Source: Rhodococcus sp. Leaf278 (lineage in GTDB: Bacteria > Actinomycetota > Actinomycetes > Mycobacteriales > Mycobacteriaceae). From it: DNA of 64,000 nucleotides. The DNA lies in the NCBI RefSeq assembly GCF_001426085.1, contig NZ_LMRR01000041.1, forward strand, positions 124,001-188,000, written 5' to 3'. The position numbers and the translations under genes were made by a program. A model generated the notes under the pieces. It saw only the letters and a list, made by a program, of their open reading frames with translations, did not search any database and was not told where the DNA came from. Positions 8,622 to 17,217 of this stretch are shown one piece after another (the stretch's first letter is position 1; every line of letters starts with the position of its first letter).

Positions 8622-9898
8622 CCCAGACCTATCGAGCAAGTTCGTTGGACATGCTTCGGTCCGATTCACGAATCGTGACCGTGCTGGGGCCGGCAGATTT
8701 CGGCGATCTCACACGTGTGCAGAGCCGCGTGCTCGCATTGGCGTCCGTCGGTCCGGCAACTCGACTGGGTCTGCACGCCCAACAATTCTCGGCCGCATGG
8801 GCTTTCGAGCCGGATCGGGTTGTCGAGCACATCACCGAGGGACCGTCCGTGCACCACGCACAGCTGGCCGAGCGGTTGACCGAGTTCGCGCACGAGTCCG
8901 TGGTCGACATTCCCGTTCGGATCCGGCTGGACGGTCGGTACCTGTTCCTCGATCTCAATCACGGACTCGGCGACGCCCTGTTGCCGGTCGACCTGTTCGC
9001 CTACTTGGCCGACGCTTCCCCGAATGCTCCGCTTCCGGCCTGGGCCGGGGGTGCAGTGGAAGGCCACCCTTTGCGAAAAGCATTGCTGCACTGGGCTGTC
9101 CGAAATCCTCGGAAGATTGTCGACACCATCTACGGCCGCGTTTTTCCCGCCTTGACTCCCGAATCCGCAGAATCGACCGAGGGACCCGACACTGCATCAC
9201 CGACGGCATTTCGCCCCTGGACACCGTCCGCCGCGGTCGCCGTTGCTGTGACCCCGGTGGGCACCACCGACGCGATTCGTCGGTGGCGAATATCCAATCT
9301 GCCCGGTGCGAGTGTCAGTGCCGTGATGTGCGCGGCCGTGTCCGCGGCCTTCGTTCGTACGTCGTTTTCGGTCGCTCGGTCCGCGGGGTTTCTCTTCGAC
9401 TGCCGCCGCTACCTTCCGCCGTCGACCACGGTGCTGGGCAACTTCGCCGCCGGGATCGGTTTCACCGACATCGATCCCACCTCGCCCCGTGAGGTGAACG
9501 ACGCGCTGTCCGGCGCGATCGACAAGGGGCGTCCGATCGCGTCGGCGACGATCAGCACGATCAAGTACAAGCGCGAACAGCGAGCTGTTTCCGGTGTGTT
9601 CGACGACCGTGCGCCGGTGAGTCCGAATGTCGATCTGATGTTTTCGGACGTCGGTAGAGTCAGGCAGCTGGAGCCGGTGTCGTGGGTTGCCGAACCTGCC
9701 GATCGAGCCTTCTTCGTGATCGCGGCACCCGGTAGTCCGGAGTCGGTGATGATCACGATGGAGACCATCGATTCGGTCGTGTTCGTCTCGGCATCGTTCC
9801 ACGACAACGTTTTCGACAGCCAGACCGTGCAATCCGCACTCGATCTGGTGGCCGCCGACCCCCTCGCATTGCTCGCCCCTCAGGAGAAGATCGCATGA
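8618..9898 (+). CDS. Condensation-like (CAT superfamily) acyltransferase
   Basis: The 426-residue protein has an HxxxD active-site motif, NHGLGD with His115 and Asp119, followed much later by a DCRRYLPP...GNF segment like the C-terminal half of PapA and NRPS condensation enzymes. These enzymes move an acyl group from a carrier-protein or CoA thioester onto an amine or hydroxyl. With a carrier protein and an aminoacyl ligase in the same operon, the natural proposal is transfer of the aminoacyl-derived group onto a glycan or lipid acceptor. It is divergent, so the assignment rests on motif and context. Start and stop both use ATGA overlaps. Confidence 0.7.
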   Translation: MTQTYRASSLDMLRSDSRIVTVLGPADFGDLTRVQSRVLALASVGPATRLGLHAQQFSAAWAFEPDRVVEHITEGPSVHHAQLAERLTEFAHESVVDIPVRIRLDGRYLFLDLNHGLGDALLPVDLFAYLADASPNAPLPAWAGGAVEGHPLRKALLHWAVRNPRKIVDTIYGRVFPALTPESAESTEGPDTASPTAFRPWTPSAAVAVAVTPVGTTDAIRRWRISNLPGASVSAVMCAAVSAAFVRTSFSVARSAGFLFDCRRYLPPSTTVLGNFAAGIGFTDIDPTSPREVNDALSGAIDKGRPIASATISTIKYKREQRAVSGVFDDRAPVSPNVDLMFSDVGRVRQLEPVSWVAEPADRAFFVIAAPGSPESVMITMETIDSVVFVSASFHDNVFDSQTVQSALDLVAADPLALLAPQEKIA

Positions 9899-10596
9899 CC
9901 ACCGAAGCGAAGTCCGAAGCGAATCGCACGACGACGCGGGCCGAGCCCACCGCCGCACCGAAGCGATCACGCTTCGTTGCCCATGTCGCTCGGTGGGCGG
10001 GTCTGTCGGTGGTGCAGTTCGTCCTGGTCGAGTACATCGTCTCGGCCACCTGGCGTGGGCTCTACAGCTACCGCAACAACTACATCAGCGAACTCGGAAT
10101 CCCCTTCTGCGGTCCTGCAGGTGATTGGCCGTGCAGCCAGCTCTACGTCCTGCTGAACGCCTCGATGGTGCTGTTCGGAGTGGCGATCGCGGCGGTGGGC
10201 GGATCGTGGTACATCGTTCGCCGGATCGATGGCAGGGCCGCGTCGTTCTTCGTCGTAGCCGGTGCGGGTGCGATCACGGCCGGCGTCGTCAACCAGGGCG
10301 TCAACTACCCGATCCACTCGTTCGGTGCCACCGCGTTCTTCGTCTTCGGGAACTTCGGCCTCGTCGTCGCCGGCGGTCACCGGAGTCTGCGACGAAGCAT
10401 CCGCATCGTGGTCACCGCGCTCGGTGCCGTCGGCCTGGCCGGATACTTCGCCTACATGAGTGGCCACGAATTCGGACTCGGCATCGGGTCCATGGAACGC
10501 ATCGCCACCTACTCCCTTCTGGTGGGCGTCGTGGTGCTCTCGGTCTCGCAGTTCAACGCGACGCGAGTACCGAAGACCATCGACGAGTCCGCGTGA
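9895..10596 (+). CDS. DUF998 integral membrane protein
   Basis: The 233-residue protein has about six transmembrane helices and the DUF998 hallmark NNYISELG after the first helix (about 62-69). A hydrophilic N-terminal 30 residues precede helix 1. The family has no established activity. Translational coupling on both sides (ATGA at 9895, GTGA at 10593) places it in the glycan/aminoacyl operon, perhaps as a membrane partner of the acyltransferase just upstream. Confidence 0.8.
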   Translation: MTTEAKSEANRTTTRAEPTAAPKRSRFVAHVARWAGLSVVQFVLVEYIVSATWRGLYSYRNNYISELGIPFCGPAGDWPCSQLYVLLNASMVLFGVAIAAVGGSWYIVRRIDGRAASFFVVAGAGAITAGVVNQGVNYPIHSFGATAFFVFGNFGLVVAGGHRSLRRSIRIVVTALGAVGLAGYFAYMSGHEFGLGIGSMERIATYSLLVGVVVLSVSQFNATRVPKTIDESA

Positions 10597-11573
10597 GCCG
10601 TCACTCCGCATCGGGCGGGGAGTCCCGCGCCGGGACCGTGGAGATCTCACGGCTCCCCGGCACAGGACTGCTCGTCGAGCGTCCGCGACGCCGTTGGCCG
10701 TCGGTGCTGGCATTTCTCGTCGTGCTGGGGCTGGTCGTCACCGGCACGGTGTACGGACTGGGCCACCGCTCCACCGGGAGCGATTCGGAATCCGCGACGG
10801 GCGACACCGTCGACGCCACGTCCACGACGTCGGCGTCGAACACTGCGGCAGCCAAGCCCGGCTACACCGTCTACGACGACTTCTCGGGAACGGCGGGCGA
10901 CGCGTTGGCGGACGCCCGATGGAGCCACGACGTCGGTCGGACCGGTTGGGGAAACAACGAGAAGCAGGACTACACCGACTCGACCGAGAATTCCTCCGTC
11001 GACGGCCAGGGCCGCATGGTCATCAACGCCATGCGCAACGGTGACGGCTACACCTCGGCGAGGGTGACCACCAAGGACAAGTTCGACTTCACCTACGGCC
11101 GAGTGGAGGCGCGAATCGAGATGCCTGCCGGCGCCGGGCTGCACCCGGCGTTCTGGATGCTCGGTACCGATCTGGACTCCGTCGGCTGGCCCCTGTCCGG
11201 CGAGATCGACATCATGGAGACCTTGAACCAGGCCGATCAGTACCACACCGGAATCCATGCGCCCCAACCGGATTCGCTCACCAGCCAGAAGGTGGACGCA
11301 GGGGGAACCCCACCGGAACCGCTGTCGGAGGGCTTCCACACCTACTGGGTCGAACGCTCACCGGGGCGCGTGACCACCGGCATCGACGACACCACCTTGG
11401 CTACCGTCACCCCGGCCGACCTCGTCGGCGGAGACGACTACTGGGTTTTCGACAAGCCGTTCTTCCTTCTGTTCAACGTCGCCGTGGCCGGCGACTGGCC
11501 CGGGCCCACCGACAATTCGACGCCGTTCCCGGCGACCATGTCCGTCGACTGGGTGCGGTATCGCACCGATTGA
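10593..11573 (+). CDS. Membrane-anchored GH16 family glycanase
   Basis: The 326-residue protein has a short cytoplasmic N terminus, one transmembrane anchor (about 30-52), a Ser/Thr linker and an extracytoplasmic GH16 domain. The catalytic signature GEIDIMET (about 203-210) supplies the nucleophile and acid/base glutamates of the ExDxxE type. GH16 enzymes cleave or transglycosylate beta-1,3 or beta-1,4 glucans and galactans, so this is probably a remodelling enzyme for the polymer made by the cluster. The GTG at 10593 overlaps the preceding stop and begins just before the anchor. Confidence 0.88.
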   Translation: MSRHSASGGESRAGTVEISRLPGTGLLVERPRRRWPSVLAFLVVLGLVVTGTVYGLGHRSTGSDSESATGDTVDATSTTSASNTAAAKPGYTVYDDFSGTAGDALADARWSHDVGRTGWGNNEKQDYTDSTENSSVDGQGRMVINAMRNGDGYTSARVTTKDKFDFTYGRVEARIEMPAGAGLHPAFWMLGTDLDSVGWPLSGEIDIMETLNQADQYHTGIHAPQPDSLTSQKVDAGGTPPEPLSEGFHTYWVERSPGRVTTGIDDTTLATVTPADLVGGDDYWVFDKPFFLLFNVAVAGDWPGPTDNSTPFPATMSVDWVRYRTD

Positions 11574-11621
11574 GAACTGCAGTACCTGCCCCGAAATGTG
11601 TCACCCGAAAGGATCTCTCCC

Positions 11622-12908
11622 GTGTTACCTCCCGCGCTCCCCAGACTCCAGTCTCCCGAATGGGACGGTGCCGTGTGGATCGGTGACATCGATCTCGAGC
11701 AGGAACTTCCGACGTCCCTCGTACTCGACGATTCCGAGGGCTATCGGCGTGCCCGGTTGTTGATCCGACGCGGACTCGACCCGCTCGGTTTCGTCGAATT
11801 GGACGTTCTCGACGGCGCAGTGCCTGCGGCGGCCGTCCGGACGGCGGCGATGTCTCTCGCGCAGGTTCCGATGCCCGAGGCTCTGCCGGAACCCGGTCGG
11901 TCACTGCCCCCGATCACGGTGGTGATCTGCACCCGGGATCGGGTCGACCACCTGAAGGGAGCGCTCGCATCGGTGGCCGCTCTGGACTACCCGGATTTCG
12001 AGGTCGTCGTCGTCGACAACGCCTCTCCGACCGACGCGACGCAGCAGTACGTCGGAGGCCTGAGCGACAAGCGCATTCGCGTCGTGTCCGAGCCGACGGC
12101 AGGGCTGTCGAGGGCGAGGAACACGGGTCTGCGCGCGGCGCGGAACACCATCGTCGCGTTCACCGACGACGATGTCGCGGTGGATGCGAAGTGGTTGCAG
12201 AGCATCGCGCGCGGTTTCGCACGAGCCGATCGAGTGACGTGCGTGTCCGGGATCGTGCCGAGCGGGGAGATCAGAACCCAGGCGCAGGCGTACTTCGATC
12301 GCCGCGTCGGGTGGGCGAGTTCGGTGACGCCTCGGGTCTACGACCTGAAGAACCCCCCGGCCGATGTTCCGCTGTTCCCGTTCCAGGTCGGGATGTACGG
12401 AACCGGGGCCAATTTCGCCGTGGACCGCAGTCGGATGTTCGATCTGGGAGGCTTCGACGAGGCGTTGGGAGTCGGCTCCCCGACCAACGGCGGTGAGGAC
12501 CTCGACATGTTCTTTCGAGTACTGATGGCGGGCGACAAGCTGGTGTACGAGCCCGCGGCCATCGTGTGGCACCGGCACCGCGCCGATTCCGAGGCATTGG
12601 CCGTGCAGGCCCGCGGTTACGGCCTCGGCCTCGGTGCCTGGCTGTACACCGTCGCCACGAACCGCAGATCCGCAACGCTCGCGGCCACGGTGGCGATCCG
12701 CCGGCTCGGCAGCGCAATTCGGTTGTCGGCCAAGATGAGCAAGGTCGCGTCGCCTCCGGACGATCTTGCCGCCGACCTGCCCGATGGCATCGGCCGAATG
12801 GAATTGCTGTCCATCGCCAAGGGCCCGGCGGCCATTCGGCGCAGCAGGCGCGAAGGTCGCGAGCGCACTCCGTTGGCGGGGGTGAGCCGTGAACCGGTCC
12901 TCGACTGA
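11622..12908 (+). CDS. GT2 family glycosyltransferase with N-terminal extension
   Basis: The 428-residue protein has a non-catalytic N-terminal 85 residues, then a GT-A domain: ITVVICTRDR (start of the fold), VVVVDNASPT, FTDDDVAVD (DxD-type metal site) and a GGEDLDMFFR motif near residue 290 that resembles the ED acceptor/base motif. GT2 enzymes add sugars from nucleotide donors to lipid-linked or glycan acceptors. The GTG at 11622 is preferred over one at 11598 because GAAAGGA lies 8 nt before it. The 3' end overlaps the next gene by 20 nt. Confidence 0.88.
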   Translation: MLPPALPRLQSPEWDGAVWIGDIDLEQELPTSLVLDDSEGYRRARLLIRRGLDPLGFVELDVLDGAVPAAAVRTAAMSLAQVPMPEALPEPGRSLPPITVVICTRDRVDHLKGALASVAALDYPDFEVVVVDNASPTDATQQYVGGLSDKRIRVVSEPTAGLSRARNTGLRAARNTIVAFTDDDVAVDAKWLQSIARGFARADRVTCVSGIVPSGEIRTQAQAYFDRRVGWASSVTPRVYDLKNPPADVPLFPFQVGMYGTGANFAVDRSRMFDLGGFDEALGVGSPTNGGEDLDMFFRVLMAGDKLVYEPAAIVWHRHRADSEALAVQARGYGLGLGAWLYTVATNRRSATLAATVAIRRLGSAIRLSAKMSKVASPPDDLAADLPDGIGRMELLSIAKGPAAIRRSRREGRERTPLAGVSREPVLD

Positions 12909-15141
12909 TTCCAGCCTCCGGTCCCTCACGGACCTGCGGCACAAGCTGTTCGTCCCGTCCGACTGGACCCTCGAATGGCCGGTCGGCTCGACCGACTCCG
13001 CTGCCGGCACTCGGCGGCGCGCGGGCAGTCGACTGCGCTACGCCGACATCGCTGTTCTCGCAGCAGGGTCCGGTCTGGCCTCGATGATCGCGCTGCCCAC
13101 CCTCGTTCGCGTCGTACTTCTCACGGTCCTGTTGTTCTTCGGGCCGGGTGCGGCGATTCTGTCGTGGGTGCGCATCCCCCGTACCGCGGTCCCGGCTGCG
13201 TTGCCGATTCTGAGCATCTCGGTGGTGACACTGATGGTGTCGGTGGCAATGTGGGGATACCGCTGGTCGCCCCGGATGTGGACGCTGTGGCTGTGTCTGG
13301 CCCTGATCGGCTCGTCGGTGCTGTGGTACCGCAAGCACGGTCGTCCCGATCTGCCCGAATGGATCGCGCGCACACGGGCGGTCGTTTCACCGTCGTCACG
13401 CGCTGCGGCCGTTGCGTCGACCAAGTTCGTCCTGACCGACCGAGACACGCTGCGCCGCAACGTTGCCGGCTTGATTCTCGCACTGGCTTTCTTTCTGTGG
13501 CTGCCGATGCTGCCCGGCCTCGAACGAGCGACGTACTCGCAGTTCGGGTTGCTGACCGCAGGCACCGGCCCGGGGCTCGTGCTGTGCATGGTCCTGATCA
13601 TCGCGGCGTTCCTGATCGCCCTACGGCGGAATCAGCTGCGCACCATGATGGTCGCGATCGGACTGGCCATCGCGGTGCAGCGGTTCACCGTCACGCTGAT
13701 CACGTCCGCGCCGATCTACGACTGGACGTACAAGCACGTAGCGGTGACCGAATTCGTCCTCGACCTGAACCGGCTGGCCCCGAGCGGGGTGGACATCTAC
13801 AGCGAGTGGCCCAGCTTCTTCCTCGTCTCGGCGTGGTTCCAGCACGTCACCGGGTACGACACCCTCTCGCTGGCGCACGTGTTCGCGCCGATGATCCACG
13901 TGGTGCTCGCCGCATGCATCTACGGTCTGGCCCGAGTCATGAAGTTCACCAAGCGGGCCGCCGTCACCGCCGTGATGCTCGCCGAGGTCATCAACTGGGT
14001 GGGCCAGGACTACTACTCCCCGCAGGCCTGGGCACTACTACTCGCCGTGGGCTTCCTGGCTCTGCTGATGTCCTCGCCGCTGACGAGATCCGCGGCGTTC
14101 CTGTCGATAGTTCCGTTCGCCGCGCTGGTGCCGACGCATCAGTTGACTCCGTACTGGTTGATGGCCGTCACCGGTGTGCTGCTGGTGACCCGACGAGCCA
14201 AGCCGTGGTGGCTGATGATTCCGCTCGGCGTCATCCTGCTGGGATATCTGTATCCACGATTGCCGATCGTGGCACCGTACGGACTCTTCCAGGGGTTCGA
14301 CCCGGTTCAGAACGCGGCGAGCAATGTCCAGGAAGAGGGCGTGCTGGGCAAACAGATCACGTCCCTGGTCTGCCGGGCGCTGTCCGGCGGGGTGTTCGGC
14401 CTGGCGTTCGTCTCGGCGATCTATGCCTGGCGTACCAAGAAGACATTCTGGGCCCCGATGGTGATGGCATTCGGTTCGATCATGCTGCTCGCCGGGCAGA
14501 GCTACGGCGGTGAAGCGATCTTCCGGGTGTACCTCTACGCGATCCCGGGGTGCGTTCTGTTGATCACGCCGCTGTTCCTTGCCCTGTTCGACCGTCAGCC
14601 GTCGCAGGACCGGCCGTCGCGCGCCCGCAGGCTCACCGCACGTACCGCGGTCGCAGTCGCCACGGCCGGCGCGGTCGGTTCGGCGGTTCTCGGGCTGCAG
14701 GCGTACTTCGGACTGTGGCCGATCGTGCTCGAGCATCGTGACCAGATCGACGATGCCCGAGCGGTGGCCGCGGAGTCGCCCTCCGGAACCGCCGTCACGA
14801 TGCTCTACTCCTCGGGGTACCCGGCTCGCTCGACATCGGATTACGGCCGTCTGACCGAGGCCAACGACTACTGGGATGTTCCTCTGTACGCTCTCGGCCC
14901 CGAGTACATGCAGGGGTTCCCGACGCCGGAAAAGCTCGGCCAGATCGACTACAACGCCTCGGTCAGCCCTACGCCTACATACATGGTGTTGACTCGCCAG
15001 TCGCTCGAAGCGATGCACTACTACGGGTTCGTTCCCGACGACGCGGTGAACCGTTTCCGGCAGTGGCTGCGGACCAACTCGGCATGGTCGGTCAGGTACC
15101 AGGACGCCGACACGATCGTCTACCAGTACCGATCCAGGTAG
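12889..15141 (+). CDS. Large polytopic membrane protein, GT-C or polymerase-like
   Basis: The 750-residue protein has about 13 transmembrane helices from residue 50 to 620 and a C-terminal soluble domain of about 130 residues rich in Tyr. An extracytoplasmic loop after the helix at about residue 270 (KHVAVTEF...SGVDIYSEWPSFF) resembles acceptor-loop regions of GT-C transferases and polysaccharide polymerases, but no DxD signature is certain. In a locus with a flippase and three GT2 enzymes, a polymerase or polyprenyl-sugar-dependent transferase is the likely role. It begins at GTG inside the preceding gene. Confidence 0.7.
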   Translation: MNRSSTDSSLRSLTDLRHKLFVPSDWTLEWPVGSTDSAAGTRRRAGSRLRYADIAVLAAGSGLASMIALPTLVRVVLLTVLLFFGPGAAILSWVRIPRTAVPAALPILSISVVTLMVSVAMWGYRWSPRMWTLWLCLALIGSSVLWYRKHGRPDLPEWIARTRAVVSPSSRAAAVASTKFVLTDRDTLRRNVAGLILALAFFLWLPMLPGLERATYSQFGLLTAGTGPGLVLCMVLIIAAFLIALRRNQLRTMMVAIGLAIAVQRFTVTLITSAPIYDWTYKHVAVTEFVLDLNRLAPSGVDIYSEWPSFFLVSAWFQHVTGYDTLSLAHVFAPMIHVVLAACIYGLARVMKFTKRAAVTAVMLAEVINWVGQDYYSPQAWALLLAVGFLALLMSSPLTRSAAFLSIVPFAALVPTHQLTPYWLMAVTGVLLVTRRAKPWWLMIPLGVILLGYLYPRLPIVAPYGLFQGFDPVQNAASNVQEEGVLGKQITSLVCRALSGGVFGLAFVSAIYAWRTKKTFWAPMVMAFGSIMLLAGQSYGGEAIFRVYLYAIPGCVLLITPLFLALFDRQPSQDRPSRARRLTARTAVAVATAGAVGSAVLGLQAYFGLWPIVLEHRDQIDDARAVAAESPSGTAVTMLYSSGYPARSTSDYGRLTEANDYWDVPLYALGPEYMQGFPTPEKLGQIDYNASVSPTPTYMVLTRQSLEAMHYYGFVPDDAVNRFRQWLRTNSAWSVRYQDADTIVYQYRSR

Positions 15142-15360
15142 CCGGACCACAAACTATGACGAGCGTCTCCAAACAATCTCCCAGTTGGTTTGTTTATAGC
15201 TTGACAATCTCGTAGCTTCTTTTAAGCTTGGTTTCAGTCAATGGAAACAGGTTCTTACGCTTCACAAACGGCGTCAAGACACTGTCTGTGGATGCGGCGG
15301 GGGTCGTTTCACGGAGTTCGGAGACATCTGCCCATCGCACTCGACCCATGTGGAATGGAT
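15142..15360 (+). promoter_or_regulatory. Intergenic promoter region for the second GT operon
   Basis: This AT-rich gap contains AAACAATCT at 15171-15179, the half-site seen upstream of the other operons of the cluster, with an imperfect partner TTGTTT at 15190. It also has a consensus-like promoter: TTGACA at 15201-15206, a 16-nt spacer and TAAGCT at 15223-15228. Translation in the following frame is open from 15241, but no homology supports the extra residues. Confidence 0.55.
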
Positions 15361-16212
15361 ATGTTGAATCGTCAGAATCCCCGCGTCAGTGTCGTCATCC
15401 CGACGCTCAACGAGGCCGCGAACCTTCGCCATGTCCTCCCCCTGCTCTCCCACGATTACGAACTCGTACTCGTCGACGGTGGTTCGGTGGACGGCACCAT
15501 CGACGCCGCTCGCGAGATTCGCGGCGACATCCGCATCATCAAGCAGACCCGCAAGGGCAAGGGCAACGCGCTCGCCTGTGGCTTCGAGGCCGCCACCGGC
15601 GACATCATCGTGATGTTCGACGCCGACGGTTCGGCCGATGCTGCCGAGATCCCGCGCTTCGTCGAGGCCCTGATCGCCGGTGCCGACTTCGCCAAGGGCA
15701 GCCGATTCTGCGAGGGTGGCGGCAGCCACGACATCACACCGCTGCGTCGCGCCGGCAACGGCGGTCTGCACCTGGTGGCGAACACGCTCTTCGGAACCCG
15801 CTTCTCCGATCTCTGCTACGGCTACAACGCCTTCTGGCGCGACCTGGTGCCGGTGCTGGATCTGCCCGTCGTCGATCAGCCCGGATCCGAGGGGATGATG
15901 CTCTGGGGCGACGGCTTCGAGATCGAGACCATCATCAACTGCCGCTTCGCCGAAGCGTCCGTTCGTATCGAAGAGGTGCCGAGCGTCGAGCTCGCCCGGA
16001 TCTACGGTCAGAGCAACCTGCGGACCTTCTCCGACGGCTTCCGCGTACTGCGCACGCTCATGACCGAGCGCGTGCGAGCTCGCCACATCAAGCGCAAGTC
16101 CATCGTTCGCCCGTTGCGTGAGTCGATCGACGCTCGTACCGACATGGACCTCGAGTTCGAGGCCCTGGAGTCGTACAACGAGGTTCTCGAACTTCGCGAG
16201 AGGACGGCGTGA
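15361..16212 (+). CDS. GT2 glycosyltransferase, DPM1/polyprenyl-sugar synthase-like
   Basis: The 283-residue protein is a compact GT-A enzyme: SVVIPTLNEAANLRHVL, VLVDGGSVDGT and MFDADGSADA (DxD) follow the pattern of dolichol/polyprenyl-phosphate sugar synthases. There are no transmembrane helices, so it probably makes a lipid-phosphate sugar donor or extends the glycan at the membrane face. The start at 15361 was chosen because the homology begins a few residues later and GGAA lies just upstream; an ATG at 15355 is equally possible. It overlaps the next gene by GTGA. Confidence 0.87.
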   Translation: MLNRQNPRVSVVIPTLNEAANLRHVLPLLSHDYELVLVDGGSVDGTIDAAREIRGDIRIIKQTRKGKGNALACGFEAATGDIIVMFDADGSADAAEIPRFVEALIAGADFAKGSRFCEGGGSHDITPLRRAGNGGLHLVANTLFGTRFSDLCYGYNAFWRDLVPVLDLPVVDQPGSEGMMLWGDGFEIETIINCRFAEASVRIEEVPSVELARIYGQSNLRTFSDGFRVLRTLMTERVRARHIKRKSIVRPLRESIDARTDMDLEFEALESYNEVLELRERTA

Positions 16213-17171
16213 GCCTGCCGACTTCCTCGGTCGTCATCTGCGCTTACACGTTGGCTCGGTGGTCCGAGCTTCGGACCGCCGTCCGCGCCGTCCTCGATCA
16301 GGTGGTGCCGGCCGACGAATTGATCGTCGTGATCGACCACAACGCACAGCTGGCCGAGCGCGCACGCGAAGAGTTCTTGCCGCTGCACGACACCGTGAAC
16401 GTGGTGGAGAACAACCACCCGCGCGGCTTGTCCGGTGCGCGCAACACCTCGTTGGATCTTGCCACCGGTGACATCGTCGTCTTCCTCGACGACGACGCGT
16501 CACCGCGCACCACAGGATGGCTGGGAGCCATTCTGTCCCATTACTCGGACGATGCCGTGTACGCCGTTGGGGGCTCTGCATACCCGGTATGGCCGGACAA
16601 ACGTCCGGCCTTCTTACCGGCCGAGGTAGTGGGTGAACCCGGCGAACTCGATTGGGTCGTCGGGTGCACCTACCGCGGGCAGCCAACGGAAACCGCTCAG
16701 GTCCGCAATCTCATGGGCGCGAACATGTCGTTCCGCCGCGAGCCCGTCGTCGCACTCGGAGGGTTCGTCTCCGGCATCGGCCGAATCGGTCGCGTTCCGC
16801 TCGGCTGCGAAGAAACCGAACTGTGCATCCGCCTCCGTCAGACGCATCCCGATGCACAGATCGTGTTCGATCCCTCGATCGTCGTCGATCACACGGTCAG
16901 CGCAGACCGCACTCGGCCGCGCTACCTCATCACTCGTAGTTACGCCGAGGGCGTCTCGAAGGCAGCGATCGCCCGCTTGATCGGGGCCGAGGACGCACTG
17001 TCCTCGGAGCGAGCCTACACCGCCAAGATCCTGCCTCGCGCAGTCGGCCGCGAAACCAGTGCCGCTGCCCGCGGCAATCCGATGCGCGCCTGGGGTGCGA
17101 TGGCCGTGGTGGCAAGTGTCGGCGCGGCCGGAATCGGCTATGCCAGAGGAAAACTCAGCACGAGCCGCTAG
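16209..17171 (+). CDS. GT2 family glycosyltransferase
   Basis: The 320-residue protein has the GT-A markers SVVICAYTLARW, NNHPRGLSGARN and VVFLDDDASP (DxD), and an EETELCIRL motif near residue 200. Its C terminus is Ala/Gly-rich and weakly hydrophobic, which may bring it to the membrane. It is translationally coupled to the DPM1-like gene. The operon ends at a strong hairpin 7 nt downstream. Confidence 0.87.
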   Translation: MSLPTSSVVICAYTLARWSELRTAVRAVLDQVVPADELIVVIDHNAQLAERAREEFLPLHDTVNVVENNHPRGLSGARNTSLDLATGDIVVFLDDDASPRTTGWLGAILSHYSDDAVYAVGGSAYPVWPDKRPAFLPAEVVGEPGELDWVVGCTYRGQPTETAQVRNLMGANMSFRREPVVALGGFVSGIGRIGRVPLGCEETELCIRLRQTHPDAQIVFDPSIVVDHTVSADRTRPRYLITRSYAEGVSKAAIARLIGAEDALSSERAYTAKILPRAVGRETSAAARGNPMRAWGAMAVVASVGAAGIGYARGKLSTSR

Positions 17172-17177
17172 CGGCAC

Positions 17178-17217
17178 GTGCACGGTAATTCGTAGCCCAC
17201 TACGAATTACCGTGCAC
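17178..17217. terminator. Perfect 18-bp hairpin between convergent operons
   Basis: The arms at 17178-17195 and 17200-17217 are exactly complementary around a 4-nt loop (CCCA). The TAG stop of the minus-strand GH2 gene (17200-17202) lies inside one arm, so its last codons form the hairpin. A bidirectional terminator is the simplest reading; there is no T tract. Confidence 0.8.
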
